Source: Euonymus europaeus (Eukaryota; Streptophyta; Magnoliopsida; Celastrales; Celastraceae). Taken from it: a stretch of DNA of 64,000 nucleotides. Made by a program: the position numbers and the translations under genes. Below the pieces are notes generated by a model. It had not been told where the DNA came from. It made no database searches and saw nothing but the letters and a program-made list of their open reading frames with translations. The DNA is taken from the NCBI GenBank assembly GCA_963580455.1, contig OY756970.1, positions 11,532,001 to 11,596,000 on the forward strand, in the 5' to 3' direction. Shown one piece after another: positions 1 to 12,803 of this stretch; within the stretch, counting starts at the first letter, position 1, and each line of letters starts with the position of its first letter.

Positions 1-1457
1 TCGGTTACCTAGATGAATACAATGCTGCTCGGTACTCTTGATTTCAATGTGCACAACATCATACTCCATCATGGAAACTAAGTGCCGTATGATCTTGGTG
101 GACATCACTCTAAGTATGTAGAAAATGTATCTGTAGTTACAAAACCCTTGTATAATATGTACGGTTTATAGTGTGTACGATCTACTCTCCGCTGGGTGCA
201 GCTGAAGTAAAAAAAATAAAATTTTAAAGATAATCCAAATCTTTATTTAAATATGTCATAGAATCAAGTTTTAAGATTTATCATTCAATCTTATCCTTAT
301 CTTATAAAGCCAGCACGATCCATACTATATAAGTTAAACCAACTGTCACAAAACCACCATCCCTAATACGCCTCGCGGCATGAACCGTTTCATGAGTCAG
401 CATCACTAAAAAACCCAATAGTGACACCTCATAGTTACAAAAAACAAACTCATTTATATCCTCTCGGTCTCCAAGTCTATATAACTCTCTTACAACGAAA
501 GGTTCTCAAGTCATTTCATAAAATAGCCTATTGATGTTCGTCCAGCCCGAACCCAGCACCTTCTAATAGATACACCCTCTAGGTATGACCATGCGCGTAT
601 ACTTGAAGACATGGAGAAGATTCAAATTGTTCACAAGCTCGATTTTCTAATTAAACTAACCGAACCGCTAGGAGGACAAACCACTACTCCGAAAGCAGTT
701 GGGCCTAATGTTAAGCCAGAAAATAATTACGAAATCGAAGGTGAGAACATTATGGGCTCAATTGTTCGCACGACTCCGAACAACCTAAATGAAATGGCGG
801 GGTGGTACGACTCTTGTTAAGGATACAACAAATAGTTGGCTAGCCTGTTGACCTCATAAACCATACAACCCTCTGTTCATATAGAAGTGTACTAGAGTAG
901 TATCGTGTACCTGAAGTCCTATGATCGTCTATTACAAAAGTTGTACTGTTTAGTGCGAGAATAAGTCGTATGGTTAGCTAACACAGAAATCTTATCGCTT
1001 AAAACTGTAGTTCACCTTTCCTAACTTTTTTTTTGTACGAAACTAGCGACCACAAACCGTTTGAAACATCCAAAATTAGATAGTTGTGAGATCAAACTGT
1101 TTGATATTAAGACAAATTCCATACATAAAAAATAAAAAATAAAAAAAATTTAGTATGGAAGTAACATTCTTTAGTATAAAACGTATAGTCATCCATTAGT
1201 TGTCTATTTTTATAAGTCATTTATACTTTTTCTTTACCGAAACATGTCATACGAACACAAGATTAAATCATAACCGTACGAAATTATGACAAATAATTAA
1301 AATGCAGTAAATAGATGGTACCCAAAGATTACAGGACCAATAATAGTTCGAATAAAATATCAAAATAAAATCAAAATAGGAGATTAAAAATAATGGGCCG
1401 AAACACGCTACAAACAGAGTCGTACCCCAAAAAAGTTCAAAATTTAATCTCCACCCT
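1..1457. other. Unassigned left edge, no supported gene
   Basis: AT-rich sequence with short scattered ORFs, the longest being 69 codons at 611-820, none of which I recognise. Homopolymer A/T runs lie around 1021-1150. It probably belongs to the same LTR element as the antisense ORF that follows, because the CGTACG-type words typical of 1-5964 begin here (a full copy at 1275). I see no domain, splice structure or RNA gene. Confidence 0.4.
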
Positions 1458-3583
1458 TTATGATAGACTCGTATAGTTCGTAGCATGCCCATCAATCATC
1501 CAGATTGACGTTTTCTGGATTAAATCCGTACCAAAATTCTGGTTCAGATAATCAAAAATATCCTCCTGAGTTGGAGTCGCACCCGAAGACGGTCCTTCAA
1601 CAAAGATCCCTCTTGACCTCTCAATCACTTCTTGAATTGTCTCCCATTTTTTAATTTCTTCGTCAGGATTCCAATTCTCCCCTTTATGTTCTTTATACTC
1701 CCTCATTAGAGTTGCACAAGCCATAAGAGTGGCATCATCAAAGGCATCATCGATTTCAGATTGTATTTCTTTAATTTTCCGTTCATACTCTTCTTTGAGT
1801 CGTACGGGCCCTTCTCTTAGTCGTATGTTTTCAGCCTTCAAGTCTTCGATTGCTTGTGTTGCATTATTGAACTTCTCTTCAGCAGCCAAAACCTTGTCCA
1901 GATTAGCAAAATGGGCCTCTGTGTCGTTCATTTTTTTCTTCGCTTCCTCTTCATTCTTTTTTGCCGCGTGAAGGAGGTTGTCTTTTGAAGGAGACTCTTC
2001 CCAAGCATAATAAAACTTGAAAACAACGTGGATAGCTGCCTCCAAACTTTCCAAAGGAAATTTTATTTTTAAATAAATTCGTATGACAATAATTTTTTCA
2101 TAAGTCGTATGAAACATAATTACTTGATAAAGGGAACCGATCAATGCATCGGACGAACCAGAATCCCCCAACTTATTCAAATATTCTCTATCCTATTTCA
2201 GAACAAATTTTTCTAAATCCATGTCCTTCAGTACCCGAGGGTCTGAGAACACTGAGTTGTTAATCGGGATTTCGGCTTAGACAGAATCCTATCGTTCAGT
2301 GAGATCAACGCCAATTTCTTCGGTACGCTTTCTCTTTCCACCAGGAGGGTTTAATTTGTTTCCTTGGAATGAAGGAATTCATAGGCTCCTTTCTATTTTC
2401 TTGAACTCTAGGAGGATCACTCGAACCCACACCATCAGCTCCATCCGTTCCACCCTTCTATGCAGCCAGCTTAGATGTTTTACAAGTAAACGAATCTTCT
2501 GCAGGGTTATAAGGCATGATTGCTTCTGGCATGATGAAAATACATTAGCACAACAAAATGATAACAATAATAACAAAAATAATAATAATCGTACGACATA
2601 AACTCACCTTTTTGTTCGACTGAAATAAGTTGAGGTACCTTTTTTGTATGTATAACCCAACACCCTTCTCGTCTCTGAATGATCTTCGACACTCTCTTCT
2701 CTGGTTCCCAGGAAACCTCACGATACTTTGCATCGATAATACCTGTGAAATAGAAACATAAGTTTCTGTGTAAGATAAAAATATAAAAATCGCAGAAATA
2801 AGACTTACGTGCATGGCACCAATGGCTCGGAATCCCCCGTTCTCCACCAAACAAACAATCTTCTCTTACATAAAAGAAAGCAGATTTCCAACCCTGGTCG
2901 TTCGAAGTCTTATCTTCCATCCATACCTCCCTTCTCGGACGCAGCTGCAACACGTACCTTAAAGAATCTTCGACCACTGGCTTTAAGTAGTACGAATAAA
3001 GAAGATTCGCCAAATGAAATTCTAAGTTATGTTTTCGTATCTACTCAACTGTGCTAAGAAGCAATCTCCAACTGTTCGACATCAATTGGCTAGGCGATAT
3101 GCCAAACCACTCGAAAACACTACATAAAATTTTTGGAAGAGGAAATCTCAAACCAAACAATAGGGGCAACTTGTAAAATGACACCCAACCCGGTATGACC
3201 ATATCATCTCTCGGAACTTCCATCTCAACTTCATTAAGAATTTGGTAGACCTGCCTAATAAGGTTTAAGTGCTCAACACCTATAACACTCCTAGGGTTAT
3301 GGGACATGATAAAGTCGGTTCGTTCAGCCCTTGGGAGCCGATCGCTAGACGAAGGTTGACTAGTTTTCGTTCTGATAAACCGAAAAGGTCAAGCTACAGA
3401 ATATGCAAAATCCTCGGTGTAGTCTAAATTGGTAGGATCTACTTCCTCATAATTTTCATTCGACTCGAGATCTACTTGGCTACTAATTTCCATCTCATCC
3501 TTTTCTTGCCAAATAACCACCCCTACTTTACTTTGAGAATCCGTACGACTAAGCCTAGACGAATGCTCATTCATCTTCCCCAA
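1458..3583 (-). pseudogene. Transposase_28-like (PF04195) retrotransposon-associated ORF, spliced and decayed
   Basis: The first exon reads in one frame from 3583 to 2809, broken only by two TAG codons (3389-3391 and 3041-3043). It carries WVSFYKLPLLFGLRFPLP, then a segment ending PSQLMSNSWR, the pattern I associate with the 'putative gypsy type transposon' family. A GTAAGT donor ends it at 2809. A second exon runs 2742-2608 (CAG acceptor, GTGAGT donor), and another acceptor lies near 2526. Further down, 2180-1458 encodes a Glu/Lys-rich coiled coil of about 150 residues. In Tat-lineage elements such extra ORFs sit between pol and the 3' LTR, sometimes antisense, which fits the + strand LTR-like sequence at about 5.6 kb. 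Function is unknown. Reading frames between 2525 and 2180 are degraded, so the lower exon joins are uncertain. Confidence 0.55.
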
Positions 3584-4459
3584 AAAGAATCGAACACAAA
3601 TCTAGAATAATTATAAGATCAAAAAGTCTATTTTTTGACAAACAAAAAGTAACAAAAAACAAAATGAAAATCAAGATCAAAAATCTATTTGACCAAGAAC
3701 ATGTATGAACATATGAAGAACAAACAAAAAATCATAGTATAAAACATCCAAAATCATCACAAAAATTCAAGAAACTTTAAAACCAAAATAAAAATCCAAC
3801 AAAAACATACCTTTAGAACATTGAGGATTCGAACGAAGCCAAGAATGTAAGAGAGAATATAAGGAATTCAAAGAAAAGTGAGGATAATGCAAAAGCGAAA
3901 GGTGTGAGCTTTACCTTCAATATATGATATATAGAAACGACTGGTTTTTGAAACGACAGGAACTTTCATTCCCCAAACCCTATTTGACACGTGGCATCAT
4001 CCTAGTCATCGAAAGCTAAATAATCCAATAAGGAGAATCACGCCAAACGATCACTTTTCTAATTCATGCCAAACGTTCTATACTAATTGCATTTTACTAA
4101 AGCTTTAGGAAATAGCCGAACGGATTTTTAGTTTTGGTATTTTCTTTTCTTATCTCTGAGTGCCGTTTTTGTTACTAAATCTTTAGATTCATTTAAAGTA
4201 AAAAGAATTCGTACGTCCAATTCGCTCGCCATTCCTATTAAAGTTTGTGGCCACTAAAAGTTTTTAACATAAAACACTTGCCATTTAAAAAAAATTGCAA
4301 TCATGATTGACCTACTTTAACACAAATTGAGGGCCACGTAATACAAATTGATTCCATTAAAACTTCAAACGCCTCCATGATATTTGTCTAAACATTCCAA
4401 ACTGAAATAGTAGAAATTGGTTCTACTACTTTCGTACGACACGAGATATTATTGGATCT
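3584..4459. other. Non-coding part of the left-edge element
   Basis: AT-rich with runs of A between 3620 and 3800. I find no ORF with recognisable content. It probably holds the 5' leader of the (-) strand ORF ending at 3583, but I cannot place a promoter. CGTACG occurs at 4210 and 4433. Confidence 0.35.
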
Positions 4460-4462
4460 GCA

Positions 4463-4760
4463 AAAGAAATTCGTACGAATTTTTAATTGAACAAAGATAG
4501 GAAACTTGAAAGTCTACCTTAGGTTTGTGTGCTAACCTTCTTTTATTGTAATAGAAATAACGAAACTAACAAAATTCGGAACCATAAAAATAACCTGTAC
4601 GAATCCTTAATAGAACTATAGTGGGAAACTCAAAAGACTATCTTAAGTTTGTGTGTTAACCCTCTTTTGTTATAGTTAGAATGACGACACAACCAAAAAT
4701 CAAAACCACGAAAATAATCCGTATGGATACCTAACTAAACTAAAATTAGAAACCTAACTA
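4463..4760 (+). repeat. Diverged tandem repeat, period about 124 bp
   Basis: Three successive units begin near 4472 (CGTACGAAT), 4596 (TGTACGAAT) and 4720 (CGTATGGAT), each 124 bp after the last. Units one and two share the block GTTTGTGTG.TAACC.TCTTTT and a trailing ACCA.(A)AAATAA segment. The third unit is partial. Tandem repeats in the non-coding region between pol and the 3' LTR are common in Tat/Ogre elements, which supports that reading of the left 6 kb. Confidence 0.7.
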
Positions 4761-5964
4761 AATTAAGACACATGACCAGCTTTACACTTGACTTATATTC
4801 AAAATTAAATTTATACAACAAAATTGATCTCGTTTAATCCGTACGACACATTTTGGCACCTCATGCGACTTGTTGGATTATAATCGTCCTAGTGCGAATC
4901 CGCTCCGTACTAGATGCTCATTCAAAAACTAAATGATCGCCCCACCTAGTGTACCACCGGAATCAAGGTGCCACTGTAAATTCGAGTCTGATCGACTTGT
5001 GAGTCCGCTTGGGAGACGAGTCCGCAAGGAAAGAAATCAATTTCTATAACATGTCCGTACAACAAGAAAATTCACAGGACATTAGTTCAAAATCATGAAT
5101 CTTCAGTCGTAGGACAACTTAAACCATGAAGTCTTCAGGTAACATTTGAGATTTTTTCATTATTTATACTACTCTATAAGACTAGCTTCACTTGACTTAC
5201 AGAGTGAGGGCTTTTGTTATGGTTAAAAATTGTGATGTTATCTTTCGAGTCATGTTTACGTCATATATTGAGCCACGACCCATTAGATTGTTTAATAAAT
5301 TATGTAGTTGTTCACATACCCAGGTTACAAGGTATTGGTACGACATAATCGGCTCGACATTAACGAGTAGTCCAAGTAAATTTATTTTGATTTAACTTTA
5401 GCATACATAAATGCTTTCATAACTGGTACAACTGTCACCAACTATAATAATACAACAGTTAACAATTGACATAATAAATTATTTTATTGGTACCATAGTA
5501 AGTGGTACAAACAAATCGGTACAACCGTTATTTATCAATGTGATAATTGGTTTGGTTACTCAAGTCTTTAATTACCGTACGACGAATATGACAGTACGAA
5601 TTTTAATGTAAGGCGGCTTAAGTTGGGGTGATTTAGTATTTTCACATTACTTACAATTGTCTATAAATACCCCAAATATGCTCATTTAAGAGGATGTTTT
5701 TTTTTCTGTTTCACCTACTTATCTCTCTAAGAATCACCCTCTCACTGAGATCATCACTTACATCATCCGCACGTCATTTATCTTACAAATTTATCTACAA
5801 ACTCCATACTAATTCTCATGCCCTAGCTTCTTCGGCAGGCACCATACCGGTGTTGCCAAGTTGAACTAGTTCGTACGACCACTTTTCTTTTTGAGCAGGA
5901 GCTTGACGTCATCTTGCAACGCGGTCAACAGATGACCTTGATTGTTGGAAAATTGGCCCCAACA
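4761..5964 (+). repeat. Probable LTR-like segment with TATA box
   Basis: TATAAATA at 5662-5669 is followed by a pyrimidine-rich transcribed-leader-like stretch (5697-5800), typical of an LTR promoter, R and U5. The + strand ends in GGCCCCAACA at 5955-5964, a plausible CA terminus. No matching second LTR exists in the window and I could not fix the left boundary or a polypurine tract. If right, the parent element is on the + strand and the ORF at 1458-3583 is antisense to it. Confidence 0.35.
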
Positions 5965-6233
5965 GTGTATCATTTATTTAACCATTGAATAATTTATATT
6001 TGATAAGCATAGAATTAAGTATTAATTTATCGAATACATTATAATCAAGATCCTCTAATCATTTGGATTATTACAATGATGCACCCAGATCAGTTCAGCC
6101 AAATACTCACTATATTGGGACATCCAGGTCCTCCAAGATCATTCAAATCAATATTGTAAGTAGCATTGTTTTAACTTGCTTCAATGATCGCTGTTGAGGA
6201 TAAAGGTTGCATATCAGCGTGATCCATATTCAC

Positions 6234-7307
6234 TCATATATGGAAAGGACCATCTTGTTGTGCTTGCTGGCGTAGAAAATTATGAAGCACACAACATGCA
6301 ACGACGATAAGTCGTTGCCAAATCAATTTGAAGCGAGACATCAATTTCAAAATTGGAAATCTAGCATTAAGAACTCCAAAACATCTTTCAGTTACTATTT
6401 GCATTAAAAAGTGCCTAAAATTGAACAATTCTATGTGAGTACGAGGTCCTCTACCTCGACCTTGATAATCTTAAATGTGACATCGACCTCCTCTATAGTG
6501 TGGTAAAAAGCCCAGAATACATGGATATCTGGCATCAACAAGATAATATTGGTCTACAAAATTGAATATTTTATCGTCAGGTACCTATAAATTAATAAAA
6601 ATTAAAAAATATTATGCTCATGCAACAGGATGTGGAAAATTATTTTGCAGTCTTGATATCGCATTAAGGAAGACCCTAGAATCATTGGCAGTGCCCCTCT
6701 CATCCCTTGTAAATGAACGTGAACATCATGTTGAAATCGCAAACGTACATGACATTCTGGGTTACAATAGCTTTTCTTCATCTACAAGTAATTAATTTCT
6801 TAGCAGGAACCCATACACTAATGTGTGTCCTATTGATCGCACCAATGGAACCCTGGTTAAAAAGTCACATGAATCAATATTAATGCATAACTGCTGGTAA
6901 ATATTAAATTTATAACAATTAGATCAACTGGTACCTCAAACCACGGATAATATTTTGGATTTTTTTTATATTGGTTAGGGAGTTCCATCGAACCTTGTCG
7001 AATTAGTACTTTCCCGAGTCGACAAATGGGTTTTAAAGTATTGTGAAAGTGTTTTGATATAGTCTCTAAAGAGTGCTGAAATCGATCTGCTGCAACTCTC
7101 TGGCGAATGCCCAATAATGAACAAAAATATAGCAACCTTTTCTTCTACATACACATTTTCAAAGTCATCTTGAAGGTTATGTTGTCGTAACACATTACAA
7201 AGGTTAATAAAAGTATCTTTATCCATACAACGGAGTTCGTAGCATACTCTCGCTTGACCATTAAGCAGTTCAGTTGCGTAAGCATAATCAGTTAATCCGA
7301 CGTTCAC
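6234..7307 (-). pseudogene. PIF/Harbinger DDE nuclease (ALP1-like) pseudogene
   Basis: This would be the transposase that cuts and joins Harbinger ends. The first part (7307-7110) includes ARVCYELRCMDKDTF. After a frameshift near 7110 the family segment RVAADRFQHS...NPKYYPWFE follows (to about 6920). The block normally reading GAIDGTH appears as GAINRTH near 6845, so the first catalytic Asp is Asn. Further down come a YYLVDARYP segment (about 6545), a GRGRGPRTHIELFN segment and ERCFGVLNARFPILK...VACCVLHNFLR (6400-6260), the usual C-terminal region. Two additional stops and frameshifts break it. It lies downstream of a Myb/SANT-like ORF on the same strand, the usual two-gene Harbinger content. 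Non-functional. Confidence 0.85.
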
Positions 7308-7309
7308 AT

Positions 7310-8529
7310 TGGCATGCTACTTAAACGATGCACCTCTTCAAGTTCTATTGATTCAAGAATCGTCAATAATTATACCAAATCTTTCTTGCCTGAATCACTT
7401 GAAGACATTCTTGCTCGTCTGCTATGTCAACTATCCTAATTTGCGATTAATTATAATACCAAAAAATTTGGGACCCAATTTGGGATCTAAATTAAATTGA
7501 TATTCATCATTGGCACCATAAAATCTTGGAGAACACAACACAAACATGTTATGAAGATATTAGAGTTGCAATGTGCATTTAGACATAAAAATGTGCCTTT
7601 CAAAGACATTTAACAAATATCTCACGTATGCTATGATTTTTACACAAACAGTTGTATGAAATGCAATTGAAAAACAACATGGTAAAGCAGCATCTTTGCT
7701 GACTTAGGGACTTTGGCATTTGAATTTGGGAAATCTGTATGCATAATCCATGTGGATTACGACTTAAGACTGGAGTCTTTTTCCATACCTTGATCCTGTG
7801 ATTTTTCAAAAGAGATCGATGACATAGTGTTTCAAAAACCTTTTATTCTTATCAAACTAAATAGAAACCTGACCAGCTATACAGTTTCATACAAAACTGT
7901 TGGACATCCACTATAAATCACTTAATGGAAACAATGAACAATGACATAAATTGATCTATATAAAGTAATGTCTACAAAGACAAAAATTGATCTACATAAG
8001 TATCAATAACAAAGGAAGACAAATCAGGATAAGTTGCTTACATGCTTCTTAGGTTCTTCACATAAACCAAAATAAGTGAAACATAAGGAGTAACTTAGAA
8101 GATAATTCCACCCAATCAAGATAAAACACGAGCTTTAAAGAAAAAACAACCTTTGTATTGAACAACACAATAGTGTAGTAGTGAATGACACTGTATTTTA
8201 GAAGCCAAAAAGATATTTGTTTTTTAAGTAAAATATTCACTGTAAAGGTTCTTTAGTGGAGAAGGGAATCTCTGCCAAGATTAACTGCATCTTTTGACTT
8301 TCCCTGTAGTTTTTCCTACTCCAATATAGTTTATTCACACGTAACATACCACAAATACATATTCAAATATGTCAAAAAATACGCATATATATAAAAAGAT
8401 ATTAATCTCTTAACTTATTTAATATATGACCAACAATACATAATACATTGTTTAAACACATCATCAAACTTAGCATGGACATTTAACTGAAGATATAACA
8501 CTGGAAGACTCACCAAGAGGCTGAAGACC
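7310..8529. other. Harbinger intergenic sequence
   Basis: Sequence between the broken nuclease and the Myb-like ORF. Only short ORFs without recognisable domains. AT-rich, with no terminal repeats or RNA genes seen. Confidence 0.4.
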
Positions 8530-8942
8530 CTAGAGGCTAAGGAGGAGCCAACCTCCTCTCATCTCATCTATCATCGTCAGGAACATCTTCCTATAGTTAG
8601 CATTTGTGAACATTAGGATTTCCCTAACATGTACATCCACTGTGAAAGGCATTTTGTTCAGTATTTCCATAGCTTGTGTCAATGCGTCATCCTGGGCTAC
8701 ACTTGTAGCCTCACAAGTGTTGGATGTCTTCAACCTTTCAGCTTTTGCATTCTAAACTTTGACGAATGCATGTATGGCCTCGCTCACATTGCTATTCCTT
8801 GAATCCTTCTTGGACTTCTTCTGTGGATGTACTACCAATCTTTTGCCACCACACATCTTTAGATCGATCAAGTCATCACCAAAGGATTCATCTTCCATAT
8901 CAGCTCTAGTAGCAACATGGACACCAACAGTCCTATATTGAA

Positions 8943-8947
8943 GGTCC
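8943..8947. repeat. Target-site duplication GGTCC, left copy
   Basis: Immediately precedes the TGTTGG start of the 8948-10220 element and matches 10221-10225 exactly. Confidence 0.85.
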
Positions 8948-10220
8948 TGTTGGACCATAGGTCCTACATTTATGTTTTGATGCAAAAAATACTTAATGTG
9001 CTATTTGATTGTACTCATATTTGAATGAATTTGGATAAAACATGAAATGATCATGATATTTGATTTAAGTATCATTATATATCATTTTGAATCGTGTTTG
9101 ATCATATTTAATATGAATTGGATGAATTTTTACTTGTTCATTTGCGAATTACAAAAACTGCTCAAATATCACATTGTGTACATGTCGGTTGAATAGTCAT
9201 AACTTATTCATACGATCTCTAAATGACTTGATTCTTATTCTAAAATATTATTAATACATATAGGAACATTTATTGTTCTGAGATTTTGAATCAATGTTGA
9301 GTGAAAAGATGTTCAATTTCTCTGTTGAAGTTAGCATAACTGTGCAGACGTGATATAACACTGTTTGAGATTACTTGCTAAAATTTATCATCAAGCTATC
9401 ATCTTCCTAATTCAAAGAGAGATCCAAAAATTCATTAAGAACCCATTATTCTTCATTCTACCCATGGGGTATCATTTTTGTTGTTCTTGAGTGTTGTTTC
9501 AACAAAGCTTCTCCTAATCTCATCTATATATTCTTGAGAACTTTGTGTGAATTTTTCATAGAGTGAGTTCCACATCTTGAGCCTATTCTTAACCATATTT
9601 GTGAGCATCATCTCTAGTCTTTGTGAGAGTTCCTCAACCAAAATAGCCTTGAGCTAATCTTGAGAGAACCTTGCGCCTAAACACTTGTAAAGTCCCTTTG
9701 TTGGACAAAACCTTGTGAGGTTGTGAGATAAGTTTGGAGTACAACTTGAAAACCCTAGTTCTTGGTTATCTTGCAACCTTAGTTATAAGAGTTTGGGGTT
9801 AGCTTACCTAAAACCGTAAGTTGTTGGTGAACTTGGAAAACCATCATCCATTAGTGAATTTGGAAATCCTAAGCTTGCGGGCTTAGGTAGTTGATATAGG
9901 AGGAAGGACTCTTCGAACCACTATATATCCTTGAGCACTTTATTTTTACTTGCTTTAATTGATTGTGTGTGTTGATCATTTGCTTGAGGTTGTTAATTAC
10001 ATTAGAGGAGTTTTCTTTAAACAATGAGGACAGACACTTTAATCGTTACATTCCAACTATAATTTCTAGGCTAAATTTCTTTTATCAATTCGATGTGCAG
10101 ATTTGTGTTTATTGACGTTGCATTGTGAGTTTTTTTATTGTTAAATTATAAAAGGGGATTGCCTTTACAATTTGGGAACACAATTCATCTCCCCCCTCTT
10201 GTGTTTGCCTAGGTTTTTCA
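8948..10220 (+). mobile_element. Copia-type solo LTR, 1273 bp
   Basis: Begins TGTTGGACCATAGG and ends CCTAGGTTTTTCA, with a 5-bp duplication (GGTCC) on both sides. The 3' end has a C-rich segment (CTCCCCCCTCTTG) of the kind seen at the end of Tork/SIRE-type copia LTRs. There is no internal domain or second LTR, so LTR-LTR recombination is the simplest origin. Short ORFs inside it (for example 9453-9641) look fortuitous. It lies inside the Harbinger Myb-like ORF and is younger than it. Confidence 0.8.
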
Positions 10221-10225
10221 GGTCC
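10221..10225. repeat. Target-site duplication GGTCC, right copy
   Basis: Matches 8943-8947 and directly follows the terminal CA of the solo LTR. Confidence 0.85.
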
Positions 10226-10692
10226 AACTCATTCTCCTCATCGGTGTTTGGAGGACTCAGTGTTGAGGCATGATGAAGTACTCCAGTGGCTGTCCCGCTG
10301 TTGAAAAGAATGCCAAGATTGCGATAGTTGTCAAAACCTTTCTTTTTGAACTGATGAGCAACTGGATGTGCCTGTAATAGGAGGAGATGACGATTGATAA
10401 CAATCGAGAGAGACAAAACATGTTCATAAAACGAAAAAAATATATTGGTATGTGATTTATGTACAAGAAATGGTTTTGAAAATACCTTGCAATATGTTGC
10501 CAATACTTATTCATCTACGATCACTATATTACACACCAAGTCTCATCCAAACTCAGTAGTGTTGAGAAGATCGGAAAATGCACGATGTTTGATCCTAAGC
10601 TGATTGAATTTTTGCTTGACTTGTTTGATAGTGTAAGTTCTTCTAGACTTCGTATTCAGCTCTTGAATGTGCCCAAACCTGATTCAGGGAGA

Positions 10693-12785
10693 TGTAACAC
10701 TCGAACATTCGGATAACCTGTGATAGTAGATGTGGTAAGATAGGTGATGTCATGTGTGATCTAAGTTCGATTAGAATATTTTTCATAAGTTTTATAGTGA
10801 AATTATAAATTGTGGACGTGAGAATTATCGAAAACGAGATTAAAATGAAATTACTATAAATTATGGAAGTTAAATACAAAAATATAATAATAAATATGAT
10901 AATGGCGATCTTGTAAATAAAGAGAGGCATTTTAGGTAATTTTAGAATAAGGGCAGGGACAGAACTATAAAAAAGTAATTACTGGAATAATTGATAAATT
11001 AACATTAAGCGCACGCAAACCGAGGCGGATGAGAAAACCCTAAACCTGTGTCCCTATAGAAGACGACGGCGGAAAAGGGGATTGGCGGAAACGGCAGATA
11101 TTCTTGACGCTGTAGGCATCGGAAGCAAGAGCACGACGAGAGGAGTCTGTCTGTACCGATTTCGGACGGAATAAAGGGAGAACGACTAAGCAGTGGCTAG
11201 GGAAAGGTCACAGTGGCCGCCTGTTTCTCCTCCGCGTTTCTCCTTACTTCGACCACCGTTCAGGTAGTGAACACCACACTTGTATTCGTCTGGTCACCCA
11301 CTTCACACCTGTAACATCCGTGCGCTCTACCGCCCTATGTACCGGCGATGACCCGATCTTCTACCAAGCTGGTCTTTTGACTTGGCGTATGTGATTCCAA
11401 CCGGGTCAACTTGACCCGATTGAATATGGGAGACCCGGTTGATTAATTGACCTGGTAAGACTTAATTTAATTAATTAATGTTAATTAATCATATTAGGTT
11501 TAAGTAATTTTGTTAAGTTAATTGTATTACTCAACTGTATTACGGAACTTTGTGATCTGTGAATTTTATGTGCTATTATTTGTATTGGTTTGTGATGTCC
11601 ATTTGCTTGTGTATGATAATAGTTTGTACTGATTGGATGTTTTCATGAGGCCGAATTTTTGATGATTTGAATAATGTGAATTGTGATCTGCAATGTGATG
11701 ATAAACGTAGAGATAAAATTTAATGATTGTATTGATATGAGGTTGAACCTAATATGAGGATGTGTTGTCGGTATAACATTTTCTATAATGACTGTGTTAT
11801 TTCTATAATACTGAGTTTATGGGGTCGTGCTATGTTTATAATAAATTAGGCAATGATTGCAATAAATGAGACTGAGTTTATAGGGACGTGTTATTTATAT
11901 AATAATATCTATGTGGTGATTATGTGTTATATGTGATTGAACTGATGATGATGAGTTATTTTGAATGTTGAACTGTCATGTATGGATATGGAAAGGTAAT
12001 GTTTAATGGTTGCACTGCATGAAGCATAACGTATCATGACATACATGACATACGCATGGAGGGAAAATGTTTTCACGAACCAGGTGTTACTGCTACAGGG
12101 AAGGTGTACTGAAAGGTTAAGGTTGAGATTTATTGGAAATGAAAATGAAAATAGAAATGATTTTTGACTGAAAAGTGTTCTTTTGTAGAACACCTAACTA
12201 AAGAAAAATCTCGACCGGTTGCTCTGTAGCAGTTTACCTAGGTTAAGGGCCCAAGTACTGGAAAAATGATTTAAATGGCTGACTGATTTTCTATTGATGA
12301 GGTTCATGTGTATTTATGCATAAGTATTACTTGCTAGGCCTCGACTCACTATGTTCCGTGATCCATGTATTGATGTATTAGATGATTATGCCAACTTAGG
12401 AGTTGATGGTGTCGCCATAGATCCATGAAGAAGATGCTCATGTGACGGAAGCTAGTTTTCACGGAAGATTGATCAATTAAGTTTTGCATTTATTTACGAA
12501 CTTATAGTTAATAACTCTGATGTATGATAATAAGTGTAGATTCAGAAATGAGGATGAAAAGAAAAAGATTCACAATAGTATACTTAGATGATATTAATTG
12601 GATGATACTGTTTTATCAAGATATATATGATGAGACTTTTATTTCAGATTAGGTCATATATATATTGGTTGGAATTGCTCCTTGAAGTGGATCGGGGTTA
12701 AATATAGGGTGTGTTTATACTGTAATATAAGTAATGTTCTGGACTACAAGCCCGGATTTAAGGTTTCATGGGACGGGGCGTTACA
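10693..12785 (+). repeat. 5' LTR of the LARD-like element
   Basis: Runs from TGTAACACTCG to GGGGCGTTACA. It includes a GC-rich segment (about 11010-11400) within otherwise AT-rich sequence and a palindrome CGGGTCAA-C-TTGACCCG at 11402-11418. It lacks a block of about 175 bp that is present in the 3' LTR (near 11528). The first 82 bp differ from the other LTR by five substitutions and one gap, counted by eye. Confidence 0.85.
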
Positions 12786-12803
12786 GTTTGTATCAGAGGA
12801 ACA
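12786..12803 (+). other. Primer-binding site, tRNA-Met type
   Basis: GTTTGTATCAGAGGAAC directly follows the left LTR. It matches the usual plant initiator-Met site TGGTATCAGAG with one mismatch in that core. Confidence 0.75.

Noticed and set aside
4988..5040. Hammerhead-ribozyme-like words (CTGAT...GAGTCC...GAAA)
   Set aside because: The core CTGATGA is interrupted and I could not form stems I, II and III around it, so it does not meet the hammerhead consensus.
4943..5400. Additional gene at 5192-5395 (67 codons)
   Set aside because: No domain or homologous pattern recognised, and it lies in the LTR-like non-coding segment.
11035..11046. ACCCTAAACC words as telomere-like repeat
   Set aside because: Only one unit in each LTR; common in LTR leaders and not a telomeric array.
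12786..12803. tRNA-like sequence
   Set aside because: It matches only the 3' end complement of tRNA-Met and sits next to an LTR, so it is a primer-binding site.
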